The notes under the pieces were generated by a model, which was not told the DNA's origin, did no database searches, and saw only the letters and a list, made by a program, of their open reading frames with translations. Made by a program: the position numbers and the translations under genes. Below, piece by piece: positions 42,158 to 51,570 of a DNA stretch of 64,000 nt (positions within the stretch are counted from its first letter, which is position 1; every line of letters begins with the position of its first letter). The stretch lies in assembly GCA_963734085.1 (NCBI GenBank), contig CAVTFT010000017.1, positions 558,001-622,000 on the forward strand, read 5' to 3'. Source of the DNA: CAIWHR01 sp963734085. Its GTDB lineage: Bacteria > Pseudomonadota > Gammaproteobacteria > Burkholderiales > Casimicrobiaceae.

Positions 42158-43585
42158 TCATTTTAATACGGCCGAACTCGCATCGAAGCTCCCGCCGAGC
42201 GCCAGATAGAGCTGGACGCGGTTCACTCGCTGCAGGCTCGTGAGCTTGATCAGATCGGCTTCATTGGCGAGCTGACCGGTCTGGAGTTGCGAGACCCACA
42301 ACAGATCCCTGCGTCCCGCCTTGTACTGCACGGTGGCGATGCGTACGGCTTCCGTGCGGGCCACGACGGCACGCTGGTCCAAGGGCAGTCGTTTCGCGAG
42401 CAGCTGCTCGTTGGCGAGTGCATTCTCGACCTCGCGGAATGCCTTCAGCACGACGCTGCCATAGCGCGCGACCGCCTGTGCCTGCTGCGCAGTCGCGATC
42501 TTGACCTGGGCCCGCAATGCGCCGCCTTCGTAGATCGGAATGGAAGCGCCGATGGCCGCCGAGGCGAGCCACGGATTGAGATGCAGTATCGAGAGGATCG
42601 GGTCGCCGAGACGCCCGCCAATCAGTGAGAAGGAAAAATCGGGCAGCAGCGCCAGCTCCGCCGCTTCCTCCTGGCGAAAGGCCGCCAGTACCGCGCGCTC
42701 CGCGGCAACGATGTCCGGCCGGCGCTCGAGGAGCGACGCGGGCATACCTGCCGCTGCAGGCGCAGGCAGAAACGGATAGGCAGCCGCCACTTCGATCTCG
42801 GCAGCTGGATAGCGTCCCAGCAGCACCTCAAGGGCACGCCGCGCTTCGCCGTACGATTCTCTTGCCCGTTCGAGCTCGCTCAGGGCGGTCTCGAGCTTGG
42901 CGCGCGTATCGACCACGTCGAGGTCCGAGTCCTTACCGGCCGACCGCCGGTTCGTCACCAGCTGGAGCAACTGGCCGTAGACATCGACGGCTTGCTCTGC
43001 GAGTGTCAGGAGCTGGCGCGTCTCCGTCGCGAGGTACCAGGTCTTGCACACGGTCGCGGCGAGTGACTGGCGCGCATACGCATAGTCGAGCGACGTTGCG
43101 GCATAACCCTCGACGGCCGCGGCGCGCTGCGCGCGGAGTTTCCCCCACACATCGATCTCCCACGCCACGCCGGCATACGCGAGCGTCACATTGGAGTCGT
43201 TCGCATGATCCTCGTCATTGGTGGTGCGCCCGCCGAGCACCGCGCCGACCTTCGGCAAGAGTTGCGCGCCGACCACGACCACCGATTGCTGCGCGATCGT
43301 CACCCGCTCCGCGGCCTGGCGCAGGTCGAGGTTGTTGGCGATCGCCTCGGCGACGATTCCCTCGAGCAGCGGGTCGTTGAGCGACTTCAGCCAGTCGTCG
43401 GCCACGGCGCCGGGGGTCGCTTCCGCCTTCCATGCCGGCGGGATGCGCGTTTCCTTCGGCAACGCCTGTTCGACCACGTCGGTGTGCGTCGGCGGAGCCT
43501 TGAGCGCGCAGCCCGCGAGCACCACGGCCCCGACGAGGGGGGCGGCTCGCATCAACCGGAAAACGGATAGAGCCAGTTGTACCAT
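42158..43585 (-). CDS. Outer-membrane efflux factor (NodT/OprM-like lipoprotein)
   Basis: TolC-type outer-membrane channel subunit of 475 residues. A lipobox LAGC (about residues 23-26) ends the signal peptide, so it is lipid-anchored as in the NodT group. Two repeated helical halves are visible, with LDLRQAAERVTIAQQSVVV in the first and RRDLLWVSQLQTGQLANEAD in the second, plus the family's SLLERRPDIVAAERAVLAA. Its start overlaps the 3' end of the HlyD-family gene by 34 bases, so periplasmic adaptor and channel are made together. No RND or ABC pump gene is adjacent; the inner-membrane partner may be the DUF3302 protein or encoded elsewhere. Confidence 0.9.
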   Translation of the reverse strand: MVQLALSVFRLMRAAPLVGAVVLAGCALKAPPTHTDVVEQALPKETRIPPAWKAEATPGAVADDWLKSLNDPLLEGIVAEAIANNLDLRQAAERVTIAQQSVVVVGAQLLPKVGAVLGGRTTNDEDHANDSNVTLAYAGVAWEIDVWGKLRAQRAAAVEGYAATSLDYAYARQSLAATVCKTWYLATETRQLLTLAEQAVDVYGQLLQLVTNRRSAGKDSDLDVVDTRAKLETALSELERARESYGEARRALEVLLGRYPAAEIEVAAAYPFLPAPAAAGMPASLLERRPDIVAAERAVLAAFRQEEAAELALLPDFSFSLIGGRLGDPILSILHLNPWLASAAIGASIPIYEGGALRAQVKIATAQQAQAVARYGSVVLKAFREVENALANEQLLAKRLPLDQRAVVARTEAVRIATVQYKAGRRDLLWVSQLQTGQLANEADLIKLTSLQRVNRVQLYLALGGSFDASSAVLK

Positions 43586-44706
43586 GTGTACGAGCGGATC
43601 GCGATCTTGCGCAGCACGCTGAAGCTGCTGCTCGGATTGGTGTAAATCGCGGCGCGCCCCTGAGTGCCGATCGGGAATTTGAGCTGGTCGGGATCATCCA
43701 GCGTTATCGCCACGACGAACTGACCTTGTGGGACTTCGGCGGGCAAATAGTTGAAACTTGGCAACGTGCCGCTCGGCAGCATCTGTCCCGCGCCGCTCCC
43801 CTGCCAGATCGCCTCGACCTTGCCGGGCCAAATCTGGCCGGGGTACAAATCCAGGGCCACCTCCACCGGCTGCCCCGGCTTCACATACTTGAGGTTTTCC
43901 TGGAAGAAGTTGGCCAGCAGATAGCGATTGGCGTCGCAGATGAACGACGCGATCGCTCCGAAGCGAACGTCACCGGCCACCATGCCGGGTCGGACCTGCA
44001 GATTCATGATGTAGCCATCCTCCGGCGCCACGATCAGCGTGTTGTCGAGATAGAAACGCGCCTGGTCGAGCTCGGCCTGCGTCGACGCCACCGTCGTGTT
44101 CACGCCACCGACCTCCGACTGATACTTGAGCCGCGAACGCTGCTCCTCGGCCTGCGCTTCCTTGATGGCGGCGTTATCGGCTGCAACCTGCGCGCTCCAC
44201 TTCTGAGCGTCTTCCTCGGGGCCGGAGCCCGTCTTCGCCAGATCGCTGGATAGCTTTTCCTGATATCGGGCGTACTGAAGCTCGCTCTTGAGCTTCACCA
44301 CCTTCTCGCTCGCCACCTGAATGTCGGCTTTCATGATCAGTACGTTCTGCTTCGCCTGGGCGAGCTGCGCCTCGAGTTGCTTCACCTTGGCTTCGTAGAT
44401 GCGCCGATCGAACTGGAAAAGCGGTGTGCCTTGCTTGACGTGCACATTGGGCTCGACCACCACCGCTGTGACGAGCGTCGGTTCCGAAAGACGCGGGGTG
44501 ATCTGGATCGTGTGCTGGATAACGCGAGCCTCCGTCGACGCCGGCGCAACGTAACGGAGGCCGAGCAAAAAGATGATCCCCAGGTGCAACACGAAGAACG
44601 TCGAAAAGAAGCCCCAGGCGATGGTGAACTTCAGCCATCTGAACTTGAAGAAGACGAGCCATACGATCAAGCCGTAGGCGAACAGCAGGACGAATCCGAG
44701 CAGCAT
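43552..44706 (-). CDS. HlyD-family membrane fusion protein (YibH/YiaV-like)
   Basis: Periplasmic adaptor of 384 residues with two N-terminal hydrophobic helices (about 2-20 and 30-52), a barrel-sandwich segment NVHVKQGTPLFQFDRRIYEA (about 90-109), a long coiled coil (about 110-210), and the second lipoyl half DNTLIVAPEDGYIMNLQVRP near 221. The double helix at the start and the DUF3302 gene just upstream match the YibH/YibI and YiaV/YiaW pairs. It should link an inner-membrane partner to the outer-membrane factor encoded next. Confidence 0.88.
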   Translation of the reverse strand: MLLGFVLLFAYGLIVWLVFFKFRWLKFTIAWGFFSTFFVLHLGIIFLLGLRYVAPASTEARVIQHTIQITPRLSEPTLVTAVVVEPNVHVKQGTPLFQFDRRIYEAKVKQLEAQLAQAKQNVLIMKADIQVASEKVVKLKSELQYARYQEKLSSDLAKTGSGPEEDAQKWSAQVAADNAAIKEAQAEEQRSRLKYQSEVGGVNTTVASTQAELDQARFYLDNTLIVAPEDGYIMNLQVRPGMVAGDVRFGAIASFICDANRYLLANFFQENLKYVKPGQPVEVALDLYPGQIWPGKVEAIWQGSGAGQMLPSGTLPSFNYLPAEVPQGQFVVAITLDDPDQLKFPIGTQGRAAIYTNPSSSFSVLRKIAIRSYTWYNWLYPFSG

Positions 44707-44718
44707 CGATTGCTCCGC

Positions 44719-45117
44719 TCAGCCCGTCGTCCCGCCGTGGGGTGGACTCGGCGGTGCCAACGCGTCGCGGGGCGGGACCGCGGCATCCGTCGCCTTGACG
44801 TGGTCGGCAGCCTCACCCTTGAGACGATTCAGGTCTTCCTCAATCGCCTTCGCCTCCTCCCTCGGAAAGCGCCGGATGTCGACAATGTCGGTGGGTTTGA
44901 ACGCCCAGATCAGGGCCTGGACCCACGGAAGAACGGTTGGCAGCAATCCGGCCCACCCCATCAGCTTGACCGCTTCGGCCTCCGGGTGGTTGCGCGCAAG
45001 GGCGATACGCCCGGGCAATCCCGCGATAAAGATATAGATGAGAATCCCGCAACCGCCGGCCAGGAAGGCCGTGGCAAATGTCGCGTAGTCCCAGAAATCG
45101 AGTTCGAAGCCGAGCAT
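44719..45117 (-). CDS. DUF3302 inner-membrane protein (YibI/YiaW-like)
   Basis: A 132-residue protein with two hydrophobic helices (about 8-32 and 50-70) separated by the DUF3302 segment LARNHPEAEAVKLMGWAGLL. The C-terminal 55 residues are hydrophilic and Pro-rich. DUF3302 proteins are regularly encoded next to HlyD-like YibH/YiaV, as here at a 12-base distance. The start at 45117 (MLGFELDFWDY) has GGGAGAG upstream. Its role in the export system is unknown. Confidence 0.8.
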   Translation of the reverse strand: MLGFELDFWDYATFATAFLAGGCGILIYIFIAGLPGRIALARNHPEAEAVKLMGWAGLLPTVLPWVQALIWAFKPTDIVDIRRFPREEAKAIEEDLNRLKGEAADHVKATDAAVPPRDALAPPSPPHGGTTG

Positions 45118-45133
45118 GTTTCTCTCCCGAGTG

Positions 45134-45649
45134 TCAGCGAGGAGGTTGGGTTTTGCGCATCGCCACGTTGCGGACGTAACTCTGCAGACCGTTGCACGCA
45201 TTCCGGAACATCGATCCGAAATACATCCGCGATAGAGGCCCGCCCATGCGCACGAGCACACGTGGCTCCATCGCAACGCGATAAGTAAACCGTGTTTTGC
45301 CGGGCGCGGTTTCCTCGAGGAGGTAATCCTCAGCGAGCGCATGCGCGAGCGGCTGCGAAAGCCCAGTCATATAAAACGAGAGGCGGCGCCCCGGCTCCCA
45401 TCGAAAGAAGTGCTCATCTAGGGTGAGCAACGGTGTCATCCAAACCGTGCGCGTGGCGCCCACGCCGTGAGGCTCGGCGCTGGTCCATACTACCTTGTGC
45501 ATACCGGCGAACCACTTCGGCCATGACGACGCGTCGTCGAAGATGGCGAACACTCTGGCGGGCGTCGCATCGAGATCCACTACATTCATGAAACGCATGG
45601 GGGCCGTGTCGAAGAACGATGCATCCGCGGGATGGCAGGCAAAACGCAT
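45134..45649 (-). CDS. SRPBCC (polyketide cyclase/START-like) protein
   Basis: A 171-residue single-domain protein of the SRPBCC ligand-binding fold: DLDATPARVFAIFDDASSWP at the first strand, then WFAGMHKVVWTS, and YLLEETAPGKTRFTYRVAME in the second half, ending in a long helix. Such domains bind or transform small hydrophobic molecules, often aromatic. Start chosen at ATG 45649, which puts the first strand near residue 22. It ends 16 bases before the DUF3302 start and begins just after the diheme cytochrome gene. Confidence 0.75.
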   Translation of the reverse strand: MRFACHPADASFFDTAPMRFMNVVDLDATPARVFAIFDDASSWPKWFAGMHKVVWTSAEPHGVGATRTVWMTPLLTLDEHFFRWEPGRRLSFYMTGLSQPLAHALAEDYLLEETAPGKTRFTYRVAMEPRVLVRMGGPLSRMYFGSMFRNACNGLQSYVRNVAMRKTQPPR

Positions 45650-45659
45650 GGCGCTCTTT

Positions 45660-46457
45660 CTATCGCGAAGTCGCGCCGGCGAAGCTCGCGTAGTACACCG
45701 CAAGCATCGCGATCTCCTCACCGGTCAACGGGCGAGCAACGTTGCGCATCTGCTCGCTGATGTCGTTGTGCCGGCTACCTGCCTTGAATGCCTGCATCTG
45801 CTCTTCGAGATAGGCGCGTTGCTGGCCGCGCAGTTCCGGCGCGGCGGGCGTCAGGCCCAGCGGACCATGACATGTGGCACACGACGCAATGCCTCGCATC
45901 GGGCTACCGACTTCGATCAGGTTCCGCGCCGCCGCATCGGTGGAACCCGGCATGGCCGCGGCGACGGCGAACGGATTCGGCAGCGAAGCAAAGTGAGTCG
46001 CGAGGTCGAGGATCTGTTGCTGCGACAACGGAGCGACGAACACGCCCATGACGGCCGGGTCGCGCTTGCCGCTCTTGTAATCTTCGAGTTGCTTGTAGAG
46101 GGCGGCCACGGTTTGGCCGGCCAGATTCGGGAACGCCGCGTCGCTGCTGACGCCGTTCGCGCCATGGCAGTTGTTGCATGTGGTCGCGATGGCTGCTCCG
46201 CGCGCCGCGTCACCCTGCGCCAACAGGCTGCGCGTCGCCGTCGTCCACGCAACGTCCGAGGCCGGTTGCCCAGCCCCTCGCACGGAAGCTTCGGTGCTCG
46301 CGATCGGCAAGCCGACCGCGCGGCAGATCGTGGCCCATAGATCAACGGCTGCACCGGGTTGAGCCGAAGGCAGCCAGACGAAGCCGACCATGCCTGCGAC
46401 GAGGAACAGCACGATAGTGCCGACGATCCAGATCGCGAATCGCGGATCGTTTTTCAT
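45660..46457 (-). CDS. Diheme cytochrome c, membrane-anchored
   Basis: Electron carrier of 265 residues. One N-terminal helix (about residues 8-29, WIVGTIVLFLVAGMVGFVWL) tethers it to the inner membrane with the rest in the periplasm. Two c-type heme sites are present, CNNCHG (about 97-102) and CATCHG (about 197-202), each in a class I domain of about 100 residues. The ATG overlaps the last codons of the oxidase subunit I gene, so it is the natural electron donor or third subunit of that oxidase. Both domains resemble cytochrome c4-type pairs. Confidence 0.9.
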   Translation of the reverse strand: MKNDPRFAIWIVGTIVLFLVAGMVGFVWLPSAQPGAAVDLWATICRAVGLPIASTEASVRGAGQPASDVAWTTATRSLLAQGDAARGAAIATTCNNCHGANGVSSDAAFPNLAGQTVAALYKQLEDYKSGKRDPAVMGVFVAPLSQQQILDLATHFASLPNPFAVAAAMPGSTDAAARNLIEVGSPMRGIASCATCHGPLGLTPAAPELRGQQRAYLEEQMQAFKAGSRHNDISEQMRNVARPLTGEEIAMLAVYYASFAGATSR

Positions 46458-48075
46458 CGCACCTGGACCGGATATCCAGCCACCTCGGTGTTCTTCAGCA
46501 GCAGCGACTGCGCCACCGGGTAGCCGTAGTTCGCGACAGTCAGAGCCACCACGAGCAGCATCCACACGCCGAAGCTGTTGAGCGAGTGCGGCAGACTGCG
46601 CGGCGGATGGACCGCGAGCGCGAACCTGAGCGGCGAAATGGCGGCCGCCGGCGTGCGCTGCGAGGCAATCAGGATGCCGATCAACAGCAGAGCGGAGAAC
46701 ACGAGCACGAATCCGCCGATGGCCGAGATTGCCACCCAGATCGCCTGCGGTGCCAGCGCGGGGTCGGCGTAATCGAAATAGGCCATGCGCCGCGGCTGCC
46801 CCATGAGACCGACCAGGTGCCAGGGCAGCGTCGTGACCAGCATGCCCACGAACCAGCTCCACAGCTGCAGCCGAACGAGCTTCGGCGCGACCAGGGGTCG
46901 CCCGGTGAGGCGCGGCCAGAGCTCGTACGCGATCGCGAAGTACATGATCACGATCGCGCCGCCGAAGATCAGGTGGAAGTGACCGGTGACCCACTGCGTG
47001 TTGTGGACGGTCGAGTTCAACGCATAGCTCATGTTGATGACACCGCCCGCGCCGCCGAGGCCCAGCATCACCATCGCAAACGCCGAGGCGAGCACGAGCG
47101 GCCGGTCCCACGGCAACGCGGCAATCCAGCCGAAGAGACCGCGGCCGCCGCGCAAGCGACCGGCAATCTCGAGCGACGCGCAGACCGTGAAGATCGTGAG
47201 CAACGTGGGCACGGCCACCATGCCGGTGAAGACCGTGTGGATGAACTTGAAGCCGGCGCCGACCTGGGGATCCGCGAACAGGTGGTGAAAGCCGATCGGC
47301 ATCGAGAACACGAGCAGCAGCAGGAAAGCGATCCGCCCCATCTTGTCGCTGTAGAGGCGCCCTCCCGCAGCTTGCGGCAGCAGCACATAGAACGCGATGT
47401 AGGCAGGGATCAGCCAGAAATACACGATGGCGTGCAGCGTCCACGAGAACAGCAGGCGGGCGAGCCCGGCATCGATCGTTGCGGTCCAGCCGAAGGCGTT
47501 GGGCAGGATCAGAAACACGATCTCCGCGCCGACGCCGAGCGACGTCCAGGCCCAGAGCAGCGCACCGGCGGTGGTGGCGAACATGGCGAGCGGAACCGGC
47601 AGTCCCGGATGGTCGTGCTTCCAGCGCGCGAAATGCGAGACCATGAGCCCGATCCAGATCCACGAGCCGACGACTGCGATCAGGACCCCGAGGTAGTAAA
47701 AGGGACTGCCCGTCAGCGGCGGATAGAACGTGTAGAGCACGGTCGCATCGCCCGCGGCGATCGTCGCGAGCGCAATCGCCGCGCCGGCGATCACCAGCCA
47801 GAAGGCCACCCACGCAAGCCGCATGCCGTGCATCGGGCGGCCGAGCGAGACGGCGCACACCGCATACCCGAATCCCATCGCAATCAGCGTCGGGAAAGAC
47901 GTAGGCGAGCGTGGTGCCATGCGCCGTGACCGCGCGGTAGTACTGCTCCGGGTCGACCCAGCGATGCAGCGGGACTGCGCACCAGCATCTGCCAGGCCCC
48001 GAGTGGAATGGCGAGCGCGAAGGCTGCGAACGCCGCCCAGAAGTGCGCGAGTACGAGGCAGTTACTGCCGTACAC
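46454..48075 (-). pseudogene. cbaA: Cytochrome c oxidase subunit I, ba3 type (two apparent frameshifts)
   Basis: Catalytic subunit of a type B heme-copper oxidase that reduces O2 to water. The intact part from 47920 carries ATVLYTFYPPLTGSPFYYLG, LHAIVYFWLIPAY (CuB histidine and cross-linked tyrosine), GFHHLFADP (CuB histidines) and TGHFHLIFGG (high-spin heme and low-spin heme ligands), all matching Thermus ba3. The first about 70 residues are spread over two other frames: LVLAHFWAAFAAFALAIPLG, then LHRWVDPEQYYRAVTAHGTT with the remaining heme histidine. One surplus G in each of the GGG runs at 47971-47973 and 47892-47894 restores a single protein of about 540 residues. Start GTG 48075 is a proposal. 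Confidence 0.85.
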
Positions 48076-48626
48076 AGGACGCTCTCCGTTGTCCGGCGTA
48101 AGCTGCGGGCGAACTCCTGGCGATCGACGACCTTGACCCGCGCCCACATGCCTTCGTGTCCCACGCTGCAGTATTCGTGGCAAGGCATCACGTGCTCGCC
48201 CGGTTGGTCGAACCGCGTCCGCACTTCGGCGACGAATCCGGGAACCACCATGCTGTTCACGTTGGTCCCGGCGACGAGAAAGCCATGCACCACGTCGGGA
48301 CTCGTCACGCGGAACACGACGCGCGTATCGGTGGGCACCACGATACACTGCGGCACGAAGGAATACTGCTGCGCGATGACGCGCACGACCGCCGATCCGT
48401 CCGTCCGGATCTCCGTTCCGAGGTTGCCCTCCATGAACTCGCCGGACAGGTGAAGGCGGCTCGCGTCGATCGTTTCCACGTTCGACGGGGGCTGTGCGGC
48501 CCAGTGCACGCTGGCAAGGATGATCACGGCGAGCACGAACGCGATCACACCCACGACGACATACGACCACCGCCGCTCGGCGTCATCGACGACATCGGCT
48601 GGCGGCGCGTTCAAGTACTCAGCCAA
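48062..48626 (-). pseudogene. cbaB: Cytochrome c oxidase subunit II, CuA type (frameshift near the end)
   Basis: Electron-entry subunit of the ba3-type oxidase. One N-terminal helix (about 20-43) is followed by the cupredoxin domain with VAEVRTRFDQPGEHVMPCHE leading into the CuA motif CHEYCSVGHEGMWARV (C-x3-C-x3-H-x2-M). The frame has no stop after VVDRQEFAR; one surplus G in the GGG at 48107-48109 would give a natural end (AGQRRASCVRQ, stop at 48062) that overlaps the subunit I start. The start is TTG 48626, inside the last codons of the small subunit gene. The gene is probably intact in the organism. Confidence 0.85.
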
Positions 48627-48831
48627 CGGCGCCTCGCGGCAGGAAGACGAAGACGAAGAACGCGAGCCAGATCGCGAGAAGGATTGCGACGGTCAATCCG
48701 GCCAGCGCGATCGCACCGCGTGGGCCCCTGGCGACGATGTCATGCACCTCATCGTCACCGCCGTGGATTGCAACGTTCTCCGGACGGAAGGCCGCCGACA
48801 CATAATCCTCGGTCCGATCGTCGATGGCCAT
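48619..48831 (-). CDS. Small single-helix subunit of the ba3-type oxidase (subunit IIa-like)
   Basis: A 70-residue protein with one C-terminal hydrophobic helix (LTVAILLAIWLAFFVFVFLP, about 46-65) and a short charged N-terminus. Position directly before subunit II, with overlapping stop and start, fits the small IIa-type subunit of ba3 oxidases. The ATG lies four bases after the stop of the molybdenum dehydrogenase gene, tying the dehydrogenase and the oxidase into one transcript. Confidence 0.65.
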   Translation of the reverse strand: MAIDDRTEDYVSAAFRPENVAIHGGDDEVHDIVARGPRGAIALAGLTVAILLAIWLAFFVFVFLPRGAVG

Positions 48832-48835
48832 GGTG

Positions 48836-51058
48836 TTACCGCCGCGGTGGAGCCTCGCTCAATGCCGCCAGCACGATCGCTGGCCTGAACGGCACGGATC
48901 GCAGGCGCGCGCCGGTCGCGTCGTACACCGCATTCGCGATCGCCGAGGGCACGACGGACGTCGTGGGCTCGCCCGCACCCCAAGGAACTTCGCTGGGTCG
49001 GTCGATCAGGTCGATGACGACCTCGGGCACGTTGGGGAACGTCAGGATCGGATAGCTCCCCCAGTTGAGGCTGGTGACCGCGCTGCGGCTGAAGGTCAGC
49101 TTCTCGACCACGCTGCGGCTCACGGTCTGCACGACGTTGCCTTCGATCTGGTTGCGCAGGCCGTCGGGATTGATGATCTGCCCGCAGTCGTGCACGACGA
49201 ACACGCGATCGACCTTGATCCGGCCGCTCGTGCGATCGACCGTCACGTCGGCGACGATGCCCACGTAGGTGCGCACCAGCTCGTACTTCGCATAGGACAC
49301 GCCGCGCCCGCGCGCGACGGTGCCGGTGTCCCGCGGTTTGGTGCCGCGCGGCTCCCATTGGGCAAACTGCCGCAGGCGCTCGAGGAGCTCGAGTCCCCGC
49401 GCGTCGGTGAGGTGTTGCTGCCGAATCTTGAAAGGATCGACACCCGTCGCAGCCGCGATCTCGTCGAGAAAGCTCTCGTTGCCGAAAGTGTTCTGCATGC
49501 GCCCCGGGGCGCGAATCCACGCGGCAGGCAGCGGCGTGTCAACCAACCAGTGCGCGGTCAGCTTGCTGCTGGCCAACGCATACGGGACACCGAGGCCGGG
49601 ATTGGCCAGATTCGCGCTCTCCGGTCCGTACTTCGGCAGCTTGGCGAGCACGGCCCCGAGCAGCGTTGCGCCCGAGCGGCGCATCGGTCGTTCCGGCAGG
49701 AAGATGTCCGCTTCCCATGCCGCGATACGGCCCTGGTCATCGATGCCGGCACGATAATCGAGCAGCAGGGGAGGACCCTTCGGATCCCAGCCGTGCTCGT
49801 CCTGGCGCATCCACTGCAGCCGGACGGGGCGACCGATCTCCTTCGAGATCAGCGCCGCTTCCGACGAGCAGTCGTCAGAACCGTTGCGGCCATAGCATCC
49901 TGCGCCTTCGACGTAGATGCACCGAACGTTCTCCGCCTTCATCTGCAGCATGGTCGCGAGCTGCATGCGCAGCAGATGGCTCGCCTGCGACGGCGTCCAG
50001 ACCGTCAGATAACCATTCTTGTACTCCGCGACCGCGCACGAAGGGCCGATCGAGCCGTGGGTATTCATGGCGAGGTCGTAAGTCGCCTGCAGCGTTCGGT
50101 CGCCTCGCTTAAACCCCGCGGCCGTGTCGCCGTTCGATTGCAGTACCTCGTTGCGGTCGACCTTCGAAAAGCGCACGTAGTCGAAGAGTCGCGACTCGTC
50201 GGGAAGCCCGGCCCACTCCGACCACTTGGCGACGATCGCGTTCGACGCGCTGATGGCGGCCCATTCGTTAGTCGCCACCACCGCGAGAAAGTCGCCTTTG
50301 CGCACGGCGCGCACGTAGCCTTTGATCTTGCGGCAAGCGATGTCGTCGAAGCTTTGCAGCGTCGAACGGACTCCCGCGGGGTGGACCACGCGCGCGTGCA
50401 GCATGCCCGGCACCTTCACGTCCTGCACGAAATCGAAGGTCCCGAAGATCTTCGCCGGAATGTCGAGTCGCGGCATCGGTTTGCCGACGATTCCGTAGTC
50501 CTTCGGGTCCTTCAGCGGCGCCGCCGGATTCACCTTGAGGGTGAGGCTCCGGTTGGTCACGAGCTCGGCGTACGAGGCGGATTTGCTGCCGTCGCGGAGA
50601 CTGACGACGCCGTCGCGAACGACGAGCTCGGCTTTCGCGACACCGAGCTTGCGTGCCGCCTCGTCGAGCAAGGCCTCGCGCGCGGTCGCCGCCGCGCGCC
50701 GGATCTGCACGCCGCCGTCCTGGATCGAGAGACTCGCAAAAGTCGGGCCCTGATTCGGCGTCAGCAAGGTATCGCCCTGGATCGTCGTTATCCGGTCAAA
50801 CGGCACCGACAGCTCTTCGGCAGCGATCTGCGTGATCGCGGTCAACGCACCAGTCCCGAGTTCCACCTTGCCGGAGTAGAGCGTCACCGTGCCCTTACTG
50901 TCGATCGCGAGGAAGGCGCCGACGTCGTCCGGGTTGACACTCTTGGCGATATTAGGCGAGGGCTGCGCTTCGACGGATCGCGGCGCGAGCGTGAACGTCA
51001 CCACGAGCGCGCCGCCAGCCTGCAGGAAGGCGCGCCGAGAGAGTCTTGCGTCGAGCAT
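48836..51058 (-). CDS. Molybdopterin-binding large subunit of a xanthine-oxidase-family dehydrogenase
   Basis: Periplasmic molybdenum hydroxylase/aldehyde dehydrogenase subunit of 740 residues, of the isoquinoline 1-oxidoreductase beta/OxiB type. The twin-arginine signal is MLDARLSRRAFLQAGGALVV. Molybdopterin-binding segments include EGAGCYGRNGSDDCSSEA and QWMRQDEHGWDPKGPP in the middle and PSEVPWGAGEPTTSVVPSA near the end, with the active-site glutamate region WGAGEP. With the [2Fe-2S] subunit upstream it makes the two-subunit form that lacks an FAD subunit and passes electrons to cytochrome c. ATG 51058 was chosen because it opens at the Tat signal. Confidence 0.9.
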   Translation of the reverse strand: MLDARLSRRAFLQAGGALVVTFTLAPRSVEAQPSPNIAKSVNPDDVGAFLAIDSKGTVTLYSGKVELGTGALTAITQIAAEELSVPFDRITTIQGDTLLTPNQGPTFASLSIQDGGVQIRRAAATAREALLDEAARKLGVAKAELVVRDGVVSLRDGSKSASYAELVTNRSLTLKVNPAAPLKDPKDYGIVGKPMPRLDIPAKIFGTFDFVQDVKVPGMLHARVVHPAGVRSTLQSFDDIACRKIKGYVRAVRKGDFLAVVATNEWAAISASNAIVAKWSEWAGLPDESRLFDYVRFSKVDRNEVLQSNGDTAAGFKRGDRTLQATYDLAMNTHGSIGPSCAVAEYKNGYLTVWTPSQASHLLRMQLATMLQMKAENVRCIYVEGAGCYGRNGSDDCSSEAALISKEIGRPVRLQWMRQDEHGWDPKGPPLLLDYRAGIDDQGRIAAWEADIFLPERPMRRSGATLLGAVLAKLPKYGPESANLANPGLGVPYALASSKLTAHWLVDTPLPAAWIRAPGRMQNTFGNESFLDEIAAATGVDPFKIRQQHLTDARGLELLERLRQFAQWEPRGTKPRDTGTVARGRGVSYAKYELVRTYVGIVADVTVDRTSGRIKVDRVFVVHDCGQIINPDGLRNQIEGNVVQTVSRSVVEKLTFSRSAVTSLNWGSYPILTFPNVPEVVIDLIDRPSEVPWGAGEPTTSVVPSAIANAVYDATGARLRSVPFRPAIVLAALSEAPPRR

Positions 51059-51072
51059 GGCAGCTTCCGAGA

Positions 51073-51543
51073 TCAAGCCATCTTCTCGGCAGCACGCATG
51101 ACCGCGCGCAGGATGCGGACATGAGTGCCGCACTTGCAGAGGTTGCCGGCGAGCGCCTGCCGGACCTGCTCTTCCGTCGGTCGCTTGGTCGTCGCCAGGA
51201 ACGCCGCCGCCTGCATGATCATGCCGTTGATGCAGTAGCCGCATTGCGCCGCCTGCTCGTCGATGAACGCCTGTTGCAGCGGATGCGGCTTCTCGGGCGT
51301 GCCAAGTCCTTCGAGCGTGACGACCTCGGCGCCGGCCACCGCGGAAATCGGCATTACGCAACAGCGCAGCGCCTCGCCGTAGTAATGAACGGTGCAGGCG
51401 CCGCATTGCGCAAGCCCGCATCCGAAGTGAAGGCCGTGCAAGCCGAGCTGATCGCGCAGCGCGTAGAGCAGGGGCATGCTGGGGTCGTCCGTGTGCAACT
51501 CGCACGGCTTGCCGTTGACGGTCAGCTTGATGGTGGTGGCCAA
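51073..51543 (-). CDS. [2Fe-2S] small subunit of the xanthine-oxidase-family dehydrogenase
   Basis: Electron-transfer subunit of 156 residues. The plant-type [2Fe-2S] site is FGCGLAQCGACTVHYYGEAL (about 40-59) with its fourth cysteine near C61; the second cluster is CGYCINGMIMQA (about 100-111) and GNLCKCGTHVRI (about 133-144). This is the OxiA/isoquinoline 1-oxidoreductase alpha layout. It lacks a Tat signal and would be carried out with the large subunit. Fourteen bases separate the two genes. Confidence 0.93.
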   Translation of the reverse strand: MATTIKLTVNGKPCELHTDDPSMPLLYALRDQLGLHGLHFGCGLAQCGACTVHYYGEALRCCVMPISAVAGAEVVTLEGLGTPEKPHPLQQAFIDEQAAQCGYCINGMIMQAAAFLATTKRPTEEQVRQALAGNLCKCGTHVRILRAVMRAAEKMA

Positions 51544-51570
51544 GCGCGCCTCCTGATCAGACGCCGAATC

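Noticed and set aside
47880..48110. Programmed ribosomal frameshifting to explain the oxidase genes
   Set aside because: Three breaks in 220 bases, in different directions, at GGG runs without slippery heptamers. Indel error is simpler.
45660..48626. A single 988-codon open frame over subunit II, subunit I and the cytochrome c gene
   Set aside because: Only its two ends are real protein. The middle is out-of-frame translation of subunit I; the run of open frame reflects high GC content plus frameshifts.
48824..51124. 766-codon + strand frame opposite the molybdenum dehydrogenase
   Set aside because: Antisense shadow; no conserved sequence, and the opposite strand has a Tat signal and cofactor motifs.
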